From: DASTBU01 sp035711845
GTDB lineage: Bacteria > Acidobacteriota > Vicinamibacteria > Vicinamibacterales > 2-12-FULL-66-21
DNA: 20,459 nucleotides
Assembly (NCBI GenBank): GCA_035711845.1
Contig: DASTBU010000056.1
Coordinates: 1-20,459, forward strand
Direction: 5' to 3'
The notes below the pieces were generated by a model. It searched no databases, was not told the origin of the DNA, and worked only from the letters and a program-made list of their open reading frames with translations. The translations under genes were made by a program, and so were the position numbers. Every line of letters starts with the position of its first letter. Positions within the stretch are counted from its first letter, which is position 1. This document shows positions 6,953 to 14,901 of the stretch, piece by piece.

Positions 6953-7528
6953 ATGACCGAGCCGCAGTTGACCGAGTTGTTCCCGGCACTCGACATCGCC
7001 GCGTTCGTGCGAGACGCCGATGGTTCGTTCGCGATCGTCTCGCCAGTGCCACGATGGTTCGCACGTCTCATGGGGGACGCGACATTCCCGTTCCTGGGGC
7101 ACATCCTGGAGGACGCGCGGCAGTTCTGGGACAGCGGGTTCCACGGGTTCCAGGAGTTCGGCCCCTCCCTCGAAGTGGACGATTCCGGTCGGGAGTTTCA
7201 TTACAAGGTGATCGCCGTGTCTGCCGGGACCAGGCAGTACCTGCTGTTTCAGCCCGACCCGGCAACCGATCGGATGCGTGAGGTCCTGCAGAAAGCTCGC
7301 GAACAGGCGCTGCGCGCCGGGGAGGACTCCCGGAGCACCATGGCGCTCGCGCTCCTGCGGAAGGAAGCCCGGGCGGCAGCCTCGGAGATTGGCGAACTGG
7401 TGGGGCAACTGCGCCGCGCTCGTCCGCATCCCGAGGCTGTCAGCGCGCTGGATCAGATCGCGACTCGATGCGAGCGTCTGCGCAATGCCGTGACGAGCCT
7501 GACCGTGCCCGCCTCCACTTCGGAGTGA
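6953..7528 (+). CDS. PAS-like sensor/coiled-coil protein, last gene of the GTPase operon
   Basis: Predicted 191-residue soluble protein starting 12 bp after the GTPase stop. Residues 1-100 look PAS-like: FPALDIAAFVRDADGSFAIV at the start, an F/W/G-rich middle and a strand pair (REFHYKVIAV, RQYLLFQPDP) before a helix. Residues 100-185 are charged and helical (MREVLQKAREQALRAGEDSR, LGELVGQL-like heptads), suggesting a dimer. No histidine kinase, GGDEF or HTH output is seen, so its output is probably protein contact with the GTPase, as exchange factor, activator or effector. The PAS assignment is from pattern only. It is the last gene before a possible terminator. Confidence 0.7.
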   Translation: MTEPQLTELFPALDIAAFVRDADGSFAIVSPVPRWFARLMGDATFPFLGHILEDARQFWDSGFHGFQEFGPSLEVDDSGREFHYKVIAVSAGTRQYLLFQPDPATDRMREVLQKAREQALRAGEDSRSTMALALLRKEARAAASEIGELVGQLRRARPHPEAVSALDQIATRCERLRNAVTSLTVPASTSE

Positions 7529-7533
7529 GCTTG

Positions 7534-7581
7534 GGCGGGTGCGCTACGTCGGCCGCGGCGCTCGCAGTGGCTCCACCCGCC
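7534..7581 (+). terminator. Possible terminator after the GTPase operon
   Basis: GGCGGGTG (7534-7541) pairs perfectly with CACCCGCC (7574-7581), enclosing a GC-rich loop that can fold further. There is no T-run, so factor-independent termination is uncertain. It starts 5 nt after the PAS-like gene's stop. Confidence 0.3.
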
Positions 7582-7675
7582 ACGCTGACAGGCCAGCGTC
7601 CTTCGTGATCGGCGGTGTTTCGAAGGACAATGGGGGAACCGGGTGTTCCCGAAGCTGATCCGGAGGTTGTTGCCC

Positions 7676-8254
7676 ATGAAACCGCCAGAAGGTTCAATCA
7701 CCGCGGCGCTCGTTGTGGCCCTGTTGTTGTGGTCTGCCGCGGGCCCGACGACGCAAACCAACCAGCAGCCTGAGAAATACACCGCCTTCGCCGTGGATAT
7801 GGGCCGGCCCGGCCGTGCCGCCGCGGGCGTCGTCGAGATCTCGATTACGCGGTGGTCGAGCGACGCCGAGCGCGACAGGCTACTGAAGGTGCTTCAGGAG
7901 AAGGGGCCCGACAAGCTGCTCGACGTGCTCAGTGACCTGCCCCGCGTGGGATACATCAGGACGCCTTCGAGTCTCGCCTACGACCTGCGCTTCGCGCGGA
8001 AGGTTCCCGGCGAGGACGGCGGGGCGGTCATCTCGCTGGCGACCGACCGCTACATCTCGCACTGGGAAGCCGTGTACCGGCCGCGCACGATCGACTATCC
8101 CTTCACCGTGATCGAATTGCGCATTGGTCCGAATGGCGAGGGCGAGGGCAAGATGTCGCTCGCCACGAAGATCACAGCGGACAGAAATACGATCGTGCTG
8201 GAAAACTACAGCGCCCAGCCGGTCCTCTTGAACAAGGTGAAGAAGGAACGTTGA
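7676..8254 (+). CDS. Secreted protein of unknown function
   Basis: Predicted 192-residue exported protein. ATG 7676 is chosen over a GTG at 7643 because GGAGG lies 9 nt upstream and the frame then begins with a signal peptide (MKPPEGSITAALVVALLLWS, probable cleavage after AAG). The mature part has regular beta-rich segments (AGVVEISITRWSS, DYPFTVIELRIGPNGEGEGK, NTIVLENYSAQPVLLNKVKK) and no cysteines, hinting at a small periplasmic beta fold. I do not recognise the family. It lies 147 bp after the GTPase operon in the same direction, so it may be co-transcribed or separate. Confidence 0.75.
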   Translation: MKPPEGSITAALVVALLLWSAAGPTTQTNQQPEKYTAFAVDMGRPGRAAAGVVEISITRWSSDAERDRLLKVLQEKGPDKLLDVLSDLPRVGYIRTPSSLAYDLRFARKVPGEDGGAVISLATDRYISHWEAVYRPRTIDYPFTVIELRIGPNGEGEGKMSLATKITADRNTIVLENYSAQPVLLNKVKKER

Positions 8255-8266
8255 GGAGGTCGGGCG

Positions 8267-8776
8267 TCACCGGAGATCCAGCTCGTTCCTGATTCTCTCG
8301 ACGATCGCGCCCGGGGATGCCCTCACGTTCACAACGAGGGTCCCTGGCCCGGGCTCCTCCAGTGCATCGAACTGGCTGTGGAGCAACTGCGGGTCCATGT
8401 AGTGATCCCGGCGTTGACCGAGCCGGCTGCCGATCAGTTCCTGATCGCCCTGGAGGTGGACGAACCTCACGCAGTCGTCCCCGCCGAGATATTGCCGGTA
8501 CGCCGCTTTGAGGGCGGAGCACGCAACCACCGCGCTCTGGCCCGCGGCGAGGCAGTGGGTGATTTTCTCGCGGACCTGTTCGAGCCAGGGCCAACGATCC
8601 GCATCGGTGAGTGGAACGCCGCGCCGCATCCTGTCGATGTTGTCGGGTGAATGGAAACTGTCGGCGTCGTAGAACGTCCAGCCAAGCTCCCCCGCCAGCC
8701 GGCTGCCGACGACCGTCTTGCCGACGCCGGACACGCCGAAGAGGATCACCACGAGCGGAACGCTTGACGAGGGCAT
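8267..8776 (-). CDS. gntK: Gluconokinase
   Basis: Predicted 169-residue cytosolic kinase making 6-phosphogluconate from D-gluconate and ATP, feeding the pentose phosphate or Entner-Doudoroff route. The P-loop GVSGVGKT (14-21), the DADSFHSP substrate loop (38-45), the LTDADRWPWL motif (57-66) and ACSALKAAYR are all typical of the GntK family, and the length is normal. It starts 25 bp after the asparaginase stop on the same strand and has only a weak ribosome binding site, so it is probably transcribed from the asparaginase promoter. No gluconate transporter or regulator is nearby. Confidence 0.92.
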   Translation of the reverse strand: MPSSSVPLVVILFGVSGVGKTVVGSRLAGELGWTFYDADSFHSPDNIDRMRRGVPLTDADRWPWLEQVREKITHCLAAGQSAVVACSALKAAYRQYLGGDDCVRFVHLQGDQELIGSRLGQRRDHYMDPQLLHSQFDALEEPGPGTLVVNVRASPGAIVERIRNELDLR

Positions 8777-8801
8777 GCGGCCTGGCGGGTTTCCGGTTCC
8801 T

Positions 8802-9932
8802 TCAATACTCGGTGAACATCCGCTGTATCTCCACGCCGTCGGTTGAGCGGGTCAGCGCGAGCATCAGGAGAATGCGGGCCTTGATCGGGGAGAGATCCTC
8901 GGCGCTGAGACGGAGTCCCCGGCCGGGCGGGCGATTCTGGCTGTCATCCCCGCCGGTGCCCGACGACGGCGTGAAGCGGCGTCTTGCCGCGATGCGGCCG
9001 CTGCCCGTGCGCGTGCCGGTCACGACGAAGACGCCCTTGCCGAGCGCGTACTCGATTCCCTCGCTCTGCGTTCCGCTGGTTGCGCCGGCACCGGCCGACG
9101 CGATCACGATGCCCTTCGCGCCCTGATCCGCCATCGCCTTGATCACGTCGCCGCTCGCGCCCTGATACACCAGCGCGACGTCCACTCGCGGAAGCTCGTC
9201 GATGCCCGATACGTCGAACTCGGTCCGGGCCGTATGCCGCCTGACCACGTCGCGGTAATAGACGACGCGATCCGAGTCGACGACACCAAGAATGCCGTAT
9301 CCGCGCGTCTGAAACGTGTGGAGGCGCAGCGCATCCGTTTTCGTGACCTCACGTGCCGCGTTGATCTCGTCGTTGAGGACGACGAGCACGCCCCTGTTCC
9401 GCGACTCGGGCTCGGCGGCCACGCGGAAAGCCTGGAGCAGATTGGCCGCCCCTTCGTATCCCAGCGTGCTCGGATCGCGCATCGAGCCGACAACCACGAC
9501 GGGCCTGTCGGCCTTGACGGTCAGGTTGAGGAAATACGCGGTTTCCTCGAGGGTATCGGTGCCGCTCGTGACCACGATCCCCGCAAGCTCCCGGTCGCCT
9601 GCGAAGAGCGTGTTGATCCGCCGCGCCAGGTCGAGCCACTGCTTCAGCGTGAGTTCGCTGCTGGCCGTGTTGGAGAACTGCTCCGCCTCGGCCCGCGCGT
9701 ATCGCTCGATGCCGGTCATCGACGCGACCAGTTCGTCAGCGGTGAGCCGCCCGCCCCTCCGGTTGGAAATCGTCCCGCCCGTGGCGATCAGGCGCACCCG
9801 TGGCGGCGCGAGCTGGGCGTCCTGAGCGGCGCCGCGGGACTGCGCGGTCTGCGCCGTTCGGGCGGCCACGGTCCCGTGGACGTGCGATGACAGGAGGACC
9901 AACGCGATGCCGACGGCGAGCCGGACCTGCAT
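8802..9932 (-). CDS. L-asparaginase, exported (type II-like)
   Basis: Predicted 376-residue enzyme hydrolysing L-asparagine to aspartate and ammonia. An N-terminal signal peptide (MQVRLAVGIALVLLSSHVHG) points to the periplasm. Catalytic motifs are present: IATGGTI with nucleophile Thr54, the second triad in SGTDTLEETA with Thr125 and Asp126, and the Lys in EVTKTDALR. The C-terminal LSPIKARILLMLAL is also conserved. A linker of about 20 residues rich in Ala, Gln and Thr separates the signal from the domain. ATG 9932 is supported by a TANNNT hexamer exactly 6 nt upstream and there is no ribosome binding site, suggesting a leaderless transcript. Glutaminase side activity is possible. Confidence 0.92.
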   Translation of the reverse strand: MQVRLAVGIALVLLSSHVHGTVAARTAQTAQSRGAAQDAQLAPPRVRLIATGGTISNRRGGRLTADELVASMTGIERYARAEAEQFSNTASSELTLKQWLDLARRINTLFAGDRELAGIVVTSGTDTLEETAYFLNLTVKADRPVVVVGSMRDPSTLGYEGAANLLQAFRVAAEPESRNRGVLVVLNDEINAAREVTKTDALRLHTFQTRGYGILGVVDSDRVVYYRDVVRRHTARTEFDVSGIDELPRVDVALVYQGASGDVIKAMADQGAKGIVIASAGAGATSGTQSEGIEYALGKGVFVVTGTRTGSGRIAARRRFTPSSGTGGDDSQNRPPGRGLRLSAEDLSPIKARILLMLALTRSTDGVEIQRMFTEY

Positions 9933-9938
9933 CGCGTC

Positions 9939-9968
9939 ACTATAATCGAGGGCGGGCGGTCTGGTGAA
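9939..9968 (-). promoter_or_regulatory. Candidate leaderless promoter of the asparaginase gene
   Basis: Minus-strand TTCACC (9963-9968), an 18-nt spacer and TATAGT (9939-9944). The -10 ends 6 nt before the ATG at 9932, leaving no room for a leader. Confidence 0.5.
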
Positions 9969-9993
9969 CGGTCGCCTCGAGGCCCGCGCGCGT

Positions 9994-10206
9994 TCACGAA
10001 GCGCTGCGCTGTCCGTGGGCGAGGCTGAGCCAGCGGCTCAGCTGCCGTGCGGCTTCGTCGGGCGTCTTCCCGTAGAAGGGCATCAGCGCGGCGGACCCAC
10101 CGGGCAGACGCGCGATCTGCGCGCGCCAGGTGCCGGCGCCCACGCTGGATACCTCGATTAGATATTCGCGACCGTTGATGATTTCTTCGAAGCGATGCAC
10201 GTTCAC
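9994..10206 (-). CDS. Small conserved protein of unknown function
   Basis: Predicted 70-residue protein from GTG 10206 (68 residues if from GTG 10200). It begins VNVHRFEEIINGREYLIEVS and continues WRAQIARLPGG, SAALMPFYGKTPDEAARQL and SRWLSLAHG, a compact beta-beta-alpha pattern typical of small standalone proteins. The frame is open far upstream, but the upstream residues look non-coding. A TATCGT hexamer lies 4 nt before GTG 10200, near but not exactly in the leaderless position seen for other genes. It is divergent from the secreted-protein/AddAB operon. I do not know its function. Confidence 0.6.
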   Translation of the reverse strand: MNVHRFEEIINGREYLIEVSSVGAGTWRAQIARLPGGSAALMPFYGKTPDEAARQLSRWLSLAHGQRSAS

Positions 10207-10381
10207 GATAGCCGCCGCCCCGGGAAGGAAGCCGTTTGTGCGTTTGTGATTGATGCGAGGGCAGCATTCTAGCGGCTCTGTCCGGCCGGGCAAGCGAAAG
10301 GAGTGTCGAAGGCGCACCCACACGGTGCACGCCTCTGAATTCCCGCAGCGATCGAGACGAAAAAAAGTTGTGACTGTCCGG

Positions 10382-10455
10382 CAGTCCACAGGCTATCCAC
10401 GTCCGGTCCACAAGTTTTCCACAGGTGGGGACGACATCGGGTCCGGTGTGGATGC
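10382..10455 (+). promoter_or_regulatory. Phased cluster of DnaA-box-like 9-mers
   Basis: Four same-strand 9-mers resemble the DnaA box TTATCCACA and start exactly 11 bp apart: CAGTCCACA (10382), CTATCCACG (10393), CGGTCCACA (10404) and TTTTCCACA (10415, 8/9 match). A fifth on the other strand, TGTGGATGC (10447-10455), reads GCATCCACA in reverse (7/9). A short A-run lies about 20 bp upstream. The cluster sits between the divergent small gene and the secreted-protein/AddAB operon. It may be a DnaA-responsive control region or part of an origin; no dnaA, dnaN, parA or rpmH is present to support an origin. Confidence 0.5.
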
Positions 10456-10495
10456 CTTGACGCAGTCGATGGGGACTACTACGCTGGAATCCTCG

Positions 10496-11884
10496 ATGAT
10501 CGGATCCTTCGCGCTCGGCGGCCACCTCGCCCGATTTCTCCTGGTGATGGCTGCCGTCCTCCTGCCTGCCGTGTCGACAGCGGCGGATGCGGTGCTGTAC
10601 CGGATCTTCCTGACCGACGGATCAACGGTCGTGAGCTACGGCGAGTTTGCACGGGTCGCCGATCGCGTCGTGTTCTCGATGCCTGTCGGTCCCGTGGACA
10701 GCGGCACGCCACAATTGCGGCTCGTCAGCGTCGCGGATTCGTCGGTGGACTGGGTGCGCACGGAGCGGTATGCGGAGGCCGTGCGTGCGAAGCGTTATGC
10801 CGAGACGCGTGGCGAAGCCGACTTCACCAGGCTGAGCGCCGAGGTGGCGCGCACCTTGAACCAGGTTGCGCTCACGGCGGATCCGAAGCGCCGGCTGGAG
10901 ATCGCCACTCAGGCGCGGCGTGTGCTGTCGGAGTGGCCATCGAGAAATCACGGCTATCGAGCCAGGGACGTGGCGGAGCTCTCCAGCATGCTGGACGAAG
11001 TGGTCTCCGAGCTGAGGGTGGCAGCGGGTGAGTCCCGGCTCGACCTGAGCCTCGTCGTGGACACGAGTCCCGGACCGCCCGTTCCCTTGATGGCGGCGCC
11101 GGGCTTCCGGGAAAGCATCGAGCAGGCGTTCACCGTCGCCCGCGTGACGCCGGAAAGCACGGAACGCGTCTCGCTGCTCCACGCGATCGTCCAGGCCCTC
11201 GCGCCCGCTACGGACGAGAATTGGGCCGCGGCCCTGCACGCCCGCGCGTCGGCGGATCTGAAGCTGGAACTGCGGACCGAACGCGCCTACTCGGAGCTGG
11301 TCGGGCGCACGATGACGGCGGTCCAGGAGCGCTCGCGCACGGCGGACGTGAAGGGTATCGAGAAGCTGATTCGCGAAGTGCTGCGCGCAGACGATCGGCT
11401 GGGACGGCGGCGGCCCAGGGCGACGAGCGCGCTGCTGGCCACCCTGGATACCCGGCTGGCCGATGCTCGCCGGCTGCGCCTCGAGCGCGACGGGTTCACG
11501 GTGCTGGCAAAAAGCCTGGACGCCTACCGGCGGAGTGTCCGCTCGGCCATAGAGAACTTTCACGACTCCGCCGCGGGGCTCGAAGAGATTCGCGCCCTCG
11601 CGGGGCCCTCGGCCCGCACGCTCGGGCGAATGTCGGAGCGCGCGTCGAAGAATGTCGTGCAGCTCAAGAGCATGAGGCCGCCGGCCGAGCTGCACACGGC
11701 CCACACCCTGCTGACGAGCGCGTTTCAGATGGCGAGCCAGGCGATTACAACACGCCAGAAAGCGGTCCAGACCACGAGCATGGAGCTCGCGTGGCAGGCG
11801 TCTTCGGCTGCCGCGGGCGCGCTGATGATGTTCGAGCGCGCGAACGAGGAACTTGTGCGTCTCGCGATCCCTCCCCGGTTGTGA
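10496..11884 (+). CDS. Secreted, mostly helical protein heading the AddAB operon
   Basis: Predicted 462-residue exported protein. From ATG 10496 a signal peptide is visible (GGHLARFLLVMAAVLLPAVS then TAADA); ATG 10469 is a possible alternative start. After it comes a short beta segment (YRIFLTDGSTVVSYGEF, VVFSMPVGPVD) resembling a small SH3-like or assembly fold, then about 370 residues of charged helices without cysteines. I do not recognise a family. The final TGA overlaps the GTG of the AddB-like gene, so it is translationally coupled to a cytosolic repair enzyme, an unexpected partner for an exported protein. The upstream region holds the DnaA-box-like array. Confidence 0.75.
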   Translation: MIGSFALGGHLARFLLVMAAVLLPAVSTAADAVLYRIFLTDGSTVVSYGEFARVADRVVFSMPVGPVDSGTPQLRLVSVADSSVDWVRTERYAEAVRAKRYAETRGEADFTRLSAEVARTLNQVALTADPKRRLEIATQARRVLSEWPSRNHGYRARDVAELSSMLDEVVSELRVAAGESRLDLSLVVDTSPGPPVPLMAAPGFRESIEQAFTVARVTPESTERVSLLHAIVQALAPATDENWAAALHARASADLKLELRTERAYSELVGRTMTAVQERSRTADVKGIEKLIREVLRADDRLGRRRPRATSALLATLDTRLADARRLRLERDGFTVLAKSLDAYRRSVRSAIENFHDSAAGLEEIRALAGPSARTLGRMSERASKNVVQLKSMRPPAELHTAHTLLTSAFQMASQAITTRQKAVQTTSMELAWQASSAAAGALMMFERANEELVRLAIPPRL

Positions 11885-14800
11885 TCACACCCCGCATGAC
11901 CCGCCTGGTGCGGGTACCCGACCTCCACGGCATGCACGCCGCCACTGCTCAGCTCGCGGCCGGCCGCGATCCGCTGAACGCGCGCGAGCTCGCCGTGATC
12001 GTGCCCACCCGGGCCGCTGGAGAGGCGCTGCGAAGCACTCTCGAGGCCCTGCTCCTCGAACTCACGCCATCGCGCGATCGCTCGATCGGCAGATCGCGCG
12101 ATGTCTGGGTTCCTCCGCAGCTCCTGACGCGGGCCGAACTGTACGCGCGGCTGTATGAGGACCTGTCCGCGGCGCCGCCGCTCCTGTCCGAGTTCGAGCG
12201 CGAGGTCCTTTTCAGACGGGCCGCGCGTGCCGCGGTCGCAGGCGGCGCGCCCGCTCCCTTTCAGCTTCGCCCGGGGCTCATCGTGGAGATGCTCGCGTTC
12301 TACGATGAGCTCCGCAGGCGGCACCGCACAGTCGCGGCGTTCGACCGGCTGATGACCGACAGTCTCGCGCCGAGCGTCGAGATCGATCGCGGCGCCGAAC
12401 GGATGATGCGGCAGACCCGCTTCCTCGTGGCGGCGTTCACGGAGTTCGAGCGCTTGATAGCCGGGAGCGGCGCCATTGACGAGCACGGCCTTCGAGCGCT
12501 GCTCATCGAGAGCGGTTCGCCGGTCCGCCTCCGTCACCTCGTTGTCACGGTTGCCGATCAGGCTGCCGACCCGTTTGGGCTCTGGCCAGCCGATTACGAT
12601 CTGATCGCCCGAATCCCCGGCCTCGAGGCGATCGACGTCATCGCGACCGAGAGCCTGCTGGCGACACCCTTTCATCAGCGCATCCACGATCAGCTGCCGG
12701 GGATCGAAGAAGAGAGGAGGCCCGCCGCGGAGAATGCCCCGGTGCTCGTGGCGCCGCCGCTGGATACCGTTTCCCCCTCAACCTGCTGGTTCACGTGCCG
12801 CGACCGCGAGGAGGAGCTGGCGGATGTGGCCGCGCGTCTGAAGACCGGGGAATCGCCTGGAAGTGTCGCCGTCGTGTTTCAGCGGCCGCTGCCGTACCTC
12901 TATCTCGCAAAGAACGTCTTCGCCGATGCGGAGGTGCCATATTCTGCGTTGGATGCGCTTCCGCTGGCCGGCGAGCCCTTCGCGGCCGCGCTGGACCTGG
13001 TGCTCACGGCCGCGCTCGCTGAGGCGAACCGCTCTTCGCTCATCGGGCTGCTGGCGTCTCCGCACTGGCGGTTTCCGATCGAACGCGATGGCCGGGATGG
13101 GCCCGGCCAGGAGCCCTCCGGGCCCCGGGTCCAGAGTCCCCTGGACCTGACGCGTGAGGACGTGCAGCCGCTCAACAGCTTCCTGCTTCATGCGAAGTAT
13201 CTCGGCGGGTGGGACCGTTTGAGGGATCTGTCCTCCGAGAGCGTCGATGACGCGTCCTCGGAGCGGTCGCGGAAGCACCGCCGGGCTGCACCGGCACTCC
13301 AAGCCGCTGTCGCAGTGACGGAGCGGCTCGCGGCGCTGTTCGACGCTCCCACGGCAGACGACCAGATCCAGCTCCTGCTGGCCTTCATCAGGGATCACGA
13401 GCGGCCTCCGTCTCCGGAAGACGACTGGTACGGGAGACATCTCCGCGCGCGCGCCGCGGTGCTCGGCGCCCTCGAAGCGCTTGCCGCGGCCCACAGGAAG
13501 CATGACGACAGGGCGCTCGGGCTGAGCGAGCTCGCGGGCACGATTCGACGGTGGATCGAAGGACAGACGTTTTCGCCTCGAACCGGCTCCGGCGGCGTGG
13601 CGCTCCTGGACGCTCCGGCCGCTCCCTACGCGCACGCCGGCGAGGTGCGTCTGCTCGGCCTCGTCGAATCGGACTGGCCCGATCGGCACGGCCGCAACAT
13701 CTTCTACCCGACGGCGCTGCTCTCACAGCTCGGGTGGGGCACCGAGGTCGATCGGCTGGCCGCGGCGCGCGCCAGGTTCCACGACCTCCTGCGGCTGGCG
13801 CGCGAGCGCGTTTCCGTGTCCACCTTCGTGCTGGAAGACGATGCGGTCGTATCTCCTTCGCCGTTCCTCGACGATGTCGCGGCGTCCGGGTTGCGGGTCG
13901 AGCGGATCGCAGCGGCGGCTCGCCCGCGCGTGTTCGTTCACGAAGCACTCGCCGAAGCGCCTCCGTTGATGGATGTACCAGTGGGTCCGGCCTCGGCGTG
14001 GCTCGCATTGCGGGCATCGCGCACCACGTCCGACGACGACAGGTTCCGCGGGTTCGCCGGGCCGCGCACTGTGGCTGCCCACGCGGTGAGCCACGTGGAG
14101 CGGTATCTGGAGTGTCCCTTCAAGTACTTCGCCAGCCGGGTGCTTCAGCTGGAAGAGGAACGCGACGACCAGTCCGGCCTGACACCCCAGGAGCGAGGCC
14201 AGCTGCTCCATGCCGTGTTCGAGCGATTCTTCCGCGCGTGGCACAACACGGGTCAACGGGCGATCACCGGCGCGAACCTGGCGGCCGCGCTGGAGCTCTT
14301 CGAGCAGATTGCCGACGCCCGGCTCGCGCATCTTCCGGAGAGCGATCGGAGCCTCGAGCGGACCTACCTGCTGGGGTCTGCCGTGGCTGCCGGCCTGGCC
14401 GAGCGCGCGTTCGCCTTCGAGATCGAGCACGGCGTGGAAGTCATCGAACGCTTGCTCGAGTATCCCCTCGAGGGACAGTTCCGTTTCGAGGCCGATGGGG
14501 ACGCGCGAGTGCTGAGCATTCGCGCCAAGGCCGACCGAATCGACCTGCTCGGCGACGGGACCCTGCGGGTTATCGACTACAAGCTTGGCCGCGCCCCGAA
14601 ATCCGCACGCGCGCTGCAGCTGCCGATCTACGGAGTCTGTGCCGCCCAGCACCTGGACGGCCGTCACGGGCGCCACTGGGCCGTGTCGCGGGCCGGGTAC
14701 GTCGCCTTCCGGGAGCGCAACGCGTTCGTTCCCCTCGGTCAGTCCCTGGACGACGCCTTCGAGGCCGGCCAGCAGAGGTTCCTCACCGCCGTGGCCGCCA

Positions 14801-14901
14801 TCGAGCGCGGCGAGTTTCCGGTCGATCCGGACGAACCGTTCCTGTGTTCGCGCTGCGGCTTCGCCGCCGTCTGCCGCAAGGATTACGTGGGCGATGACTG
14901 A
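11881..14901 (+). CDS. addB: AddB-like PD-(D/E)XK nuclease/inactive helicase subunit
   Basis: Predicted 1006-residue partner of AddA in double-strand-break end processing. The N-terminus (ELAVIVPTRAAGEALRSTL) has the AddB look but no Walker A GxGKT, so this subunit should not hydrolyse ATP. The C-terminal nuclease has Asp888 (DRIDLLGDG) and Asp899-Tyr-Lys901 (VIDYKLG). Four cysteines match the AddB iron-sulfur staple: Cys745 (LECPFKYF) and Cys989-x2-Cys992-x5-Cys998 (CSRCGFAAVC). GTG 11881 overlaps the upstream stop; ATG 11896 is an alternative. Residues 63-75 (PSRDRSIGRSRDV) are encoded by a palindromic repeat also present before the J-domain gene, so they look like an in-frame insertion. 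It overlaps addA by 8 bp. Confidence 0.85.
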   Translation: MITPRMTRLVRVPDLHGMHAATAQLAAGRDPLNARELAVIVPTRAAGEALRSTLEALLLELTPSRDRSIGRSRDVWVPPQLLTRAELYARLYEDLSAAPPLLSEFEREVLFRRAARAAVAGGAPAPFQLRPGLIVEMLAFYDELRRRHRTVAAFDRLMTDSLAPSVEIDRGAERMMRQTRFLVAAFTEFERLIAGSGAIDEHGLRALLIESGSPVRLRHLVVTVADQAADPFGLWPADYDLIARIPGLEAIDVIATESLLATPFHQRIHDQLPGIEEERRPAAENAPVLVAPPLDTVSPSTCWFTCRDREEELADVAARLKTGESPGSVAVVFQRPLPYLYLAKNVFADAEVPYSALDALPLAGEPFAAALDLVLTAALAEANRSSLIGLLASPHWRFPIERDGRDGPGQEPSGPRVQSPLDLTREDVQPLNSFLLHAKYLGGWDRLRDLSSESVDDASSERSRKHRRAAPALQAAVAVTERLAALFDAPTADDQIQLLLAFIRDHERPPSPEDDWYGRHLRARAAVLGALEALAAAHRKHDDRALGLSELAGTIRRWIEGQTFSPRTGSGGVALLDAPAAPYAHAGEVRLLGLVESDWPDRHGRNIFYPTALLSQLGWGTEVDRLAAARARFHDLLRLARERVSVSTFVLEDDAVVSPSPFLDDVAASGLRVERIAAAARPRVFVHEALAEAPPLMDVPVGPASAWLALRASRTTSDDDRFRGFAGPRTVAAHAVSHVERYLECPFKYFASRVLQLEEERDDQSGLTPQERGQLLHAVFERFFRAWHNTGQRAITGANLAAALELFEQIADARLAHLPESDRSLERTYLLGSAVAAGLAERAFAFEIEHGVEVIERLLEYPLEGQFRFEADGDARVLSIRAKADRIDLLGDGTLRVIDYKLGRAPKSARALQLPIYGVCAAQHLDGRHGRHWAVSRAGYVAFRERNAFVPLGQSLDDAFEAGQQRFLTAVAAIERGEFPVDPDEPFLCSRCGFAAVCRKDYVGDD
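12068..12103. repeat. Palindromic repeat inside the addB-like gene, copy A
   Basis: A perfect 12-bp inverted repeat (CATCGCGCGATC at 12068-12079 and GATCGCGCGATG at 12092-12103) around a 12-nt loop. The whole 36 bp matches 20226-20261 at 31 of 36 positions in the same orientation. Here it is in frame and encodes an SRD...SRD peptide. The repeat identity is read directly from the sequence. Confidence 0.85.

Noticed and set aside
10382..10425. The 11-bp periodic sites as a CRISPR or other repeat array
   Set aside because: The units are too short and share only a TCCAC core; there are no spacers of CRISPR length.
10207..10495. A chromosomal replication origin at the DnaA-box-like cluster
   Set aside because: Kept only as a possibility: no dnaA, dnaN, gidA, parAB or rpmH gene is near, and no strongly AT-rich unwinding segment is seen.
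10622..11704. Minus-strand open frame of 360 codons
   Set aside because: Opposite the secreted helical protein gene; its composition is Arg/His/Gly-rich with no recognisable motif.
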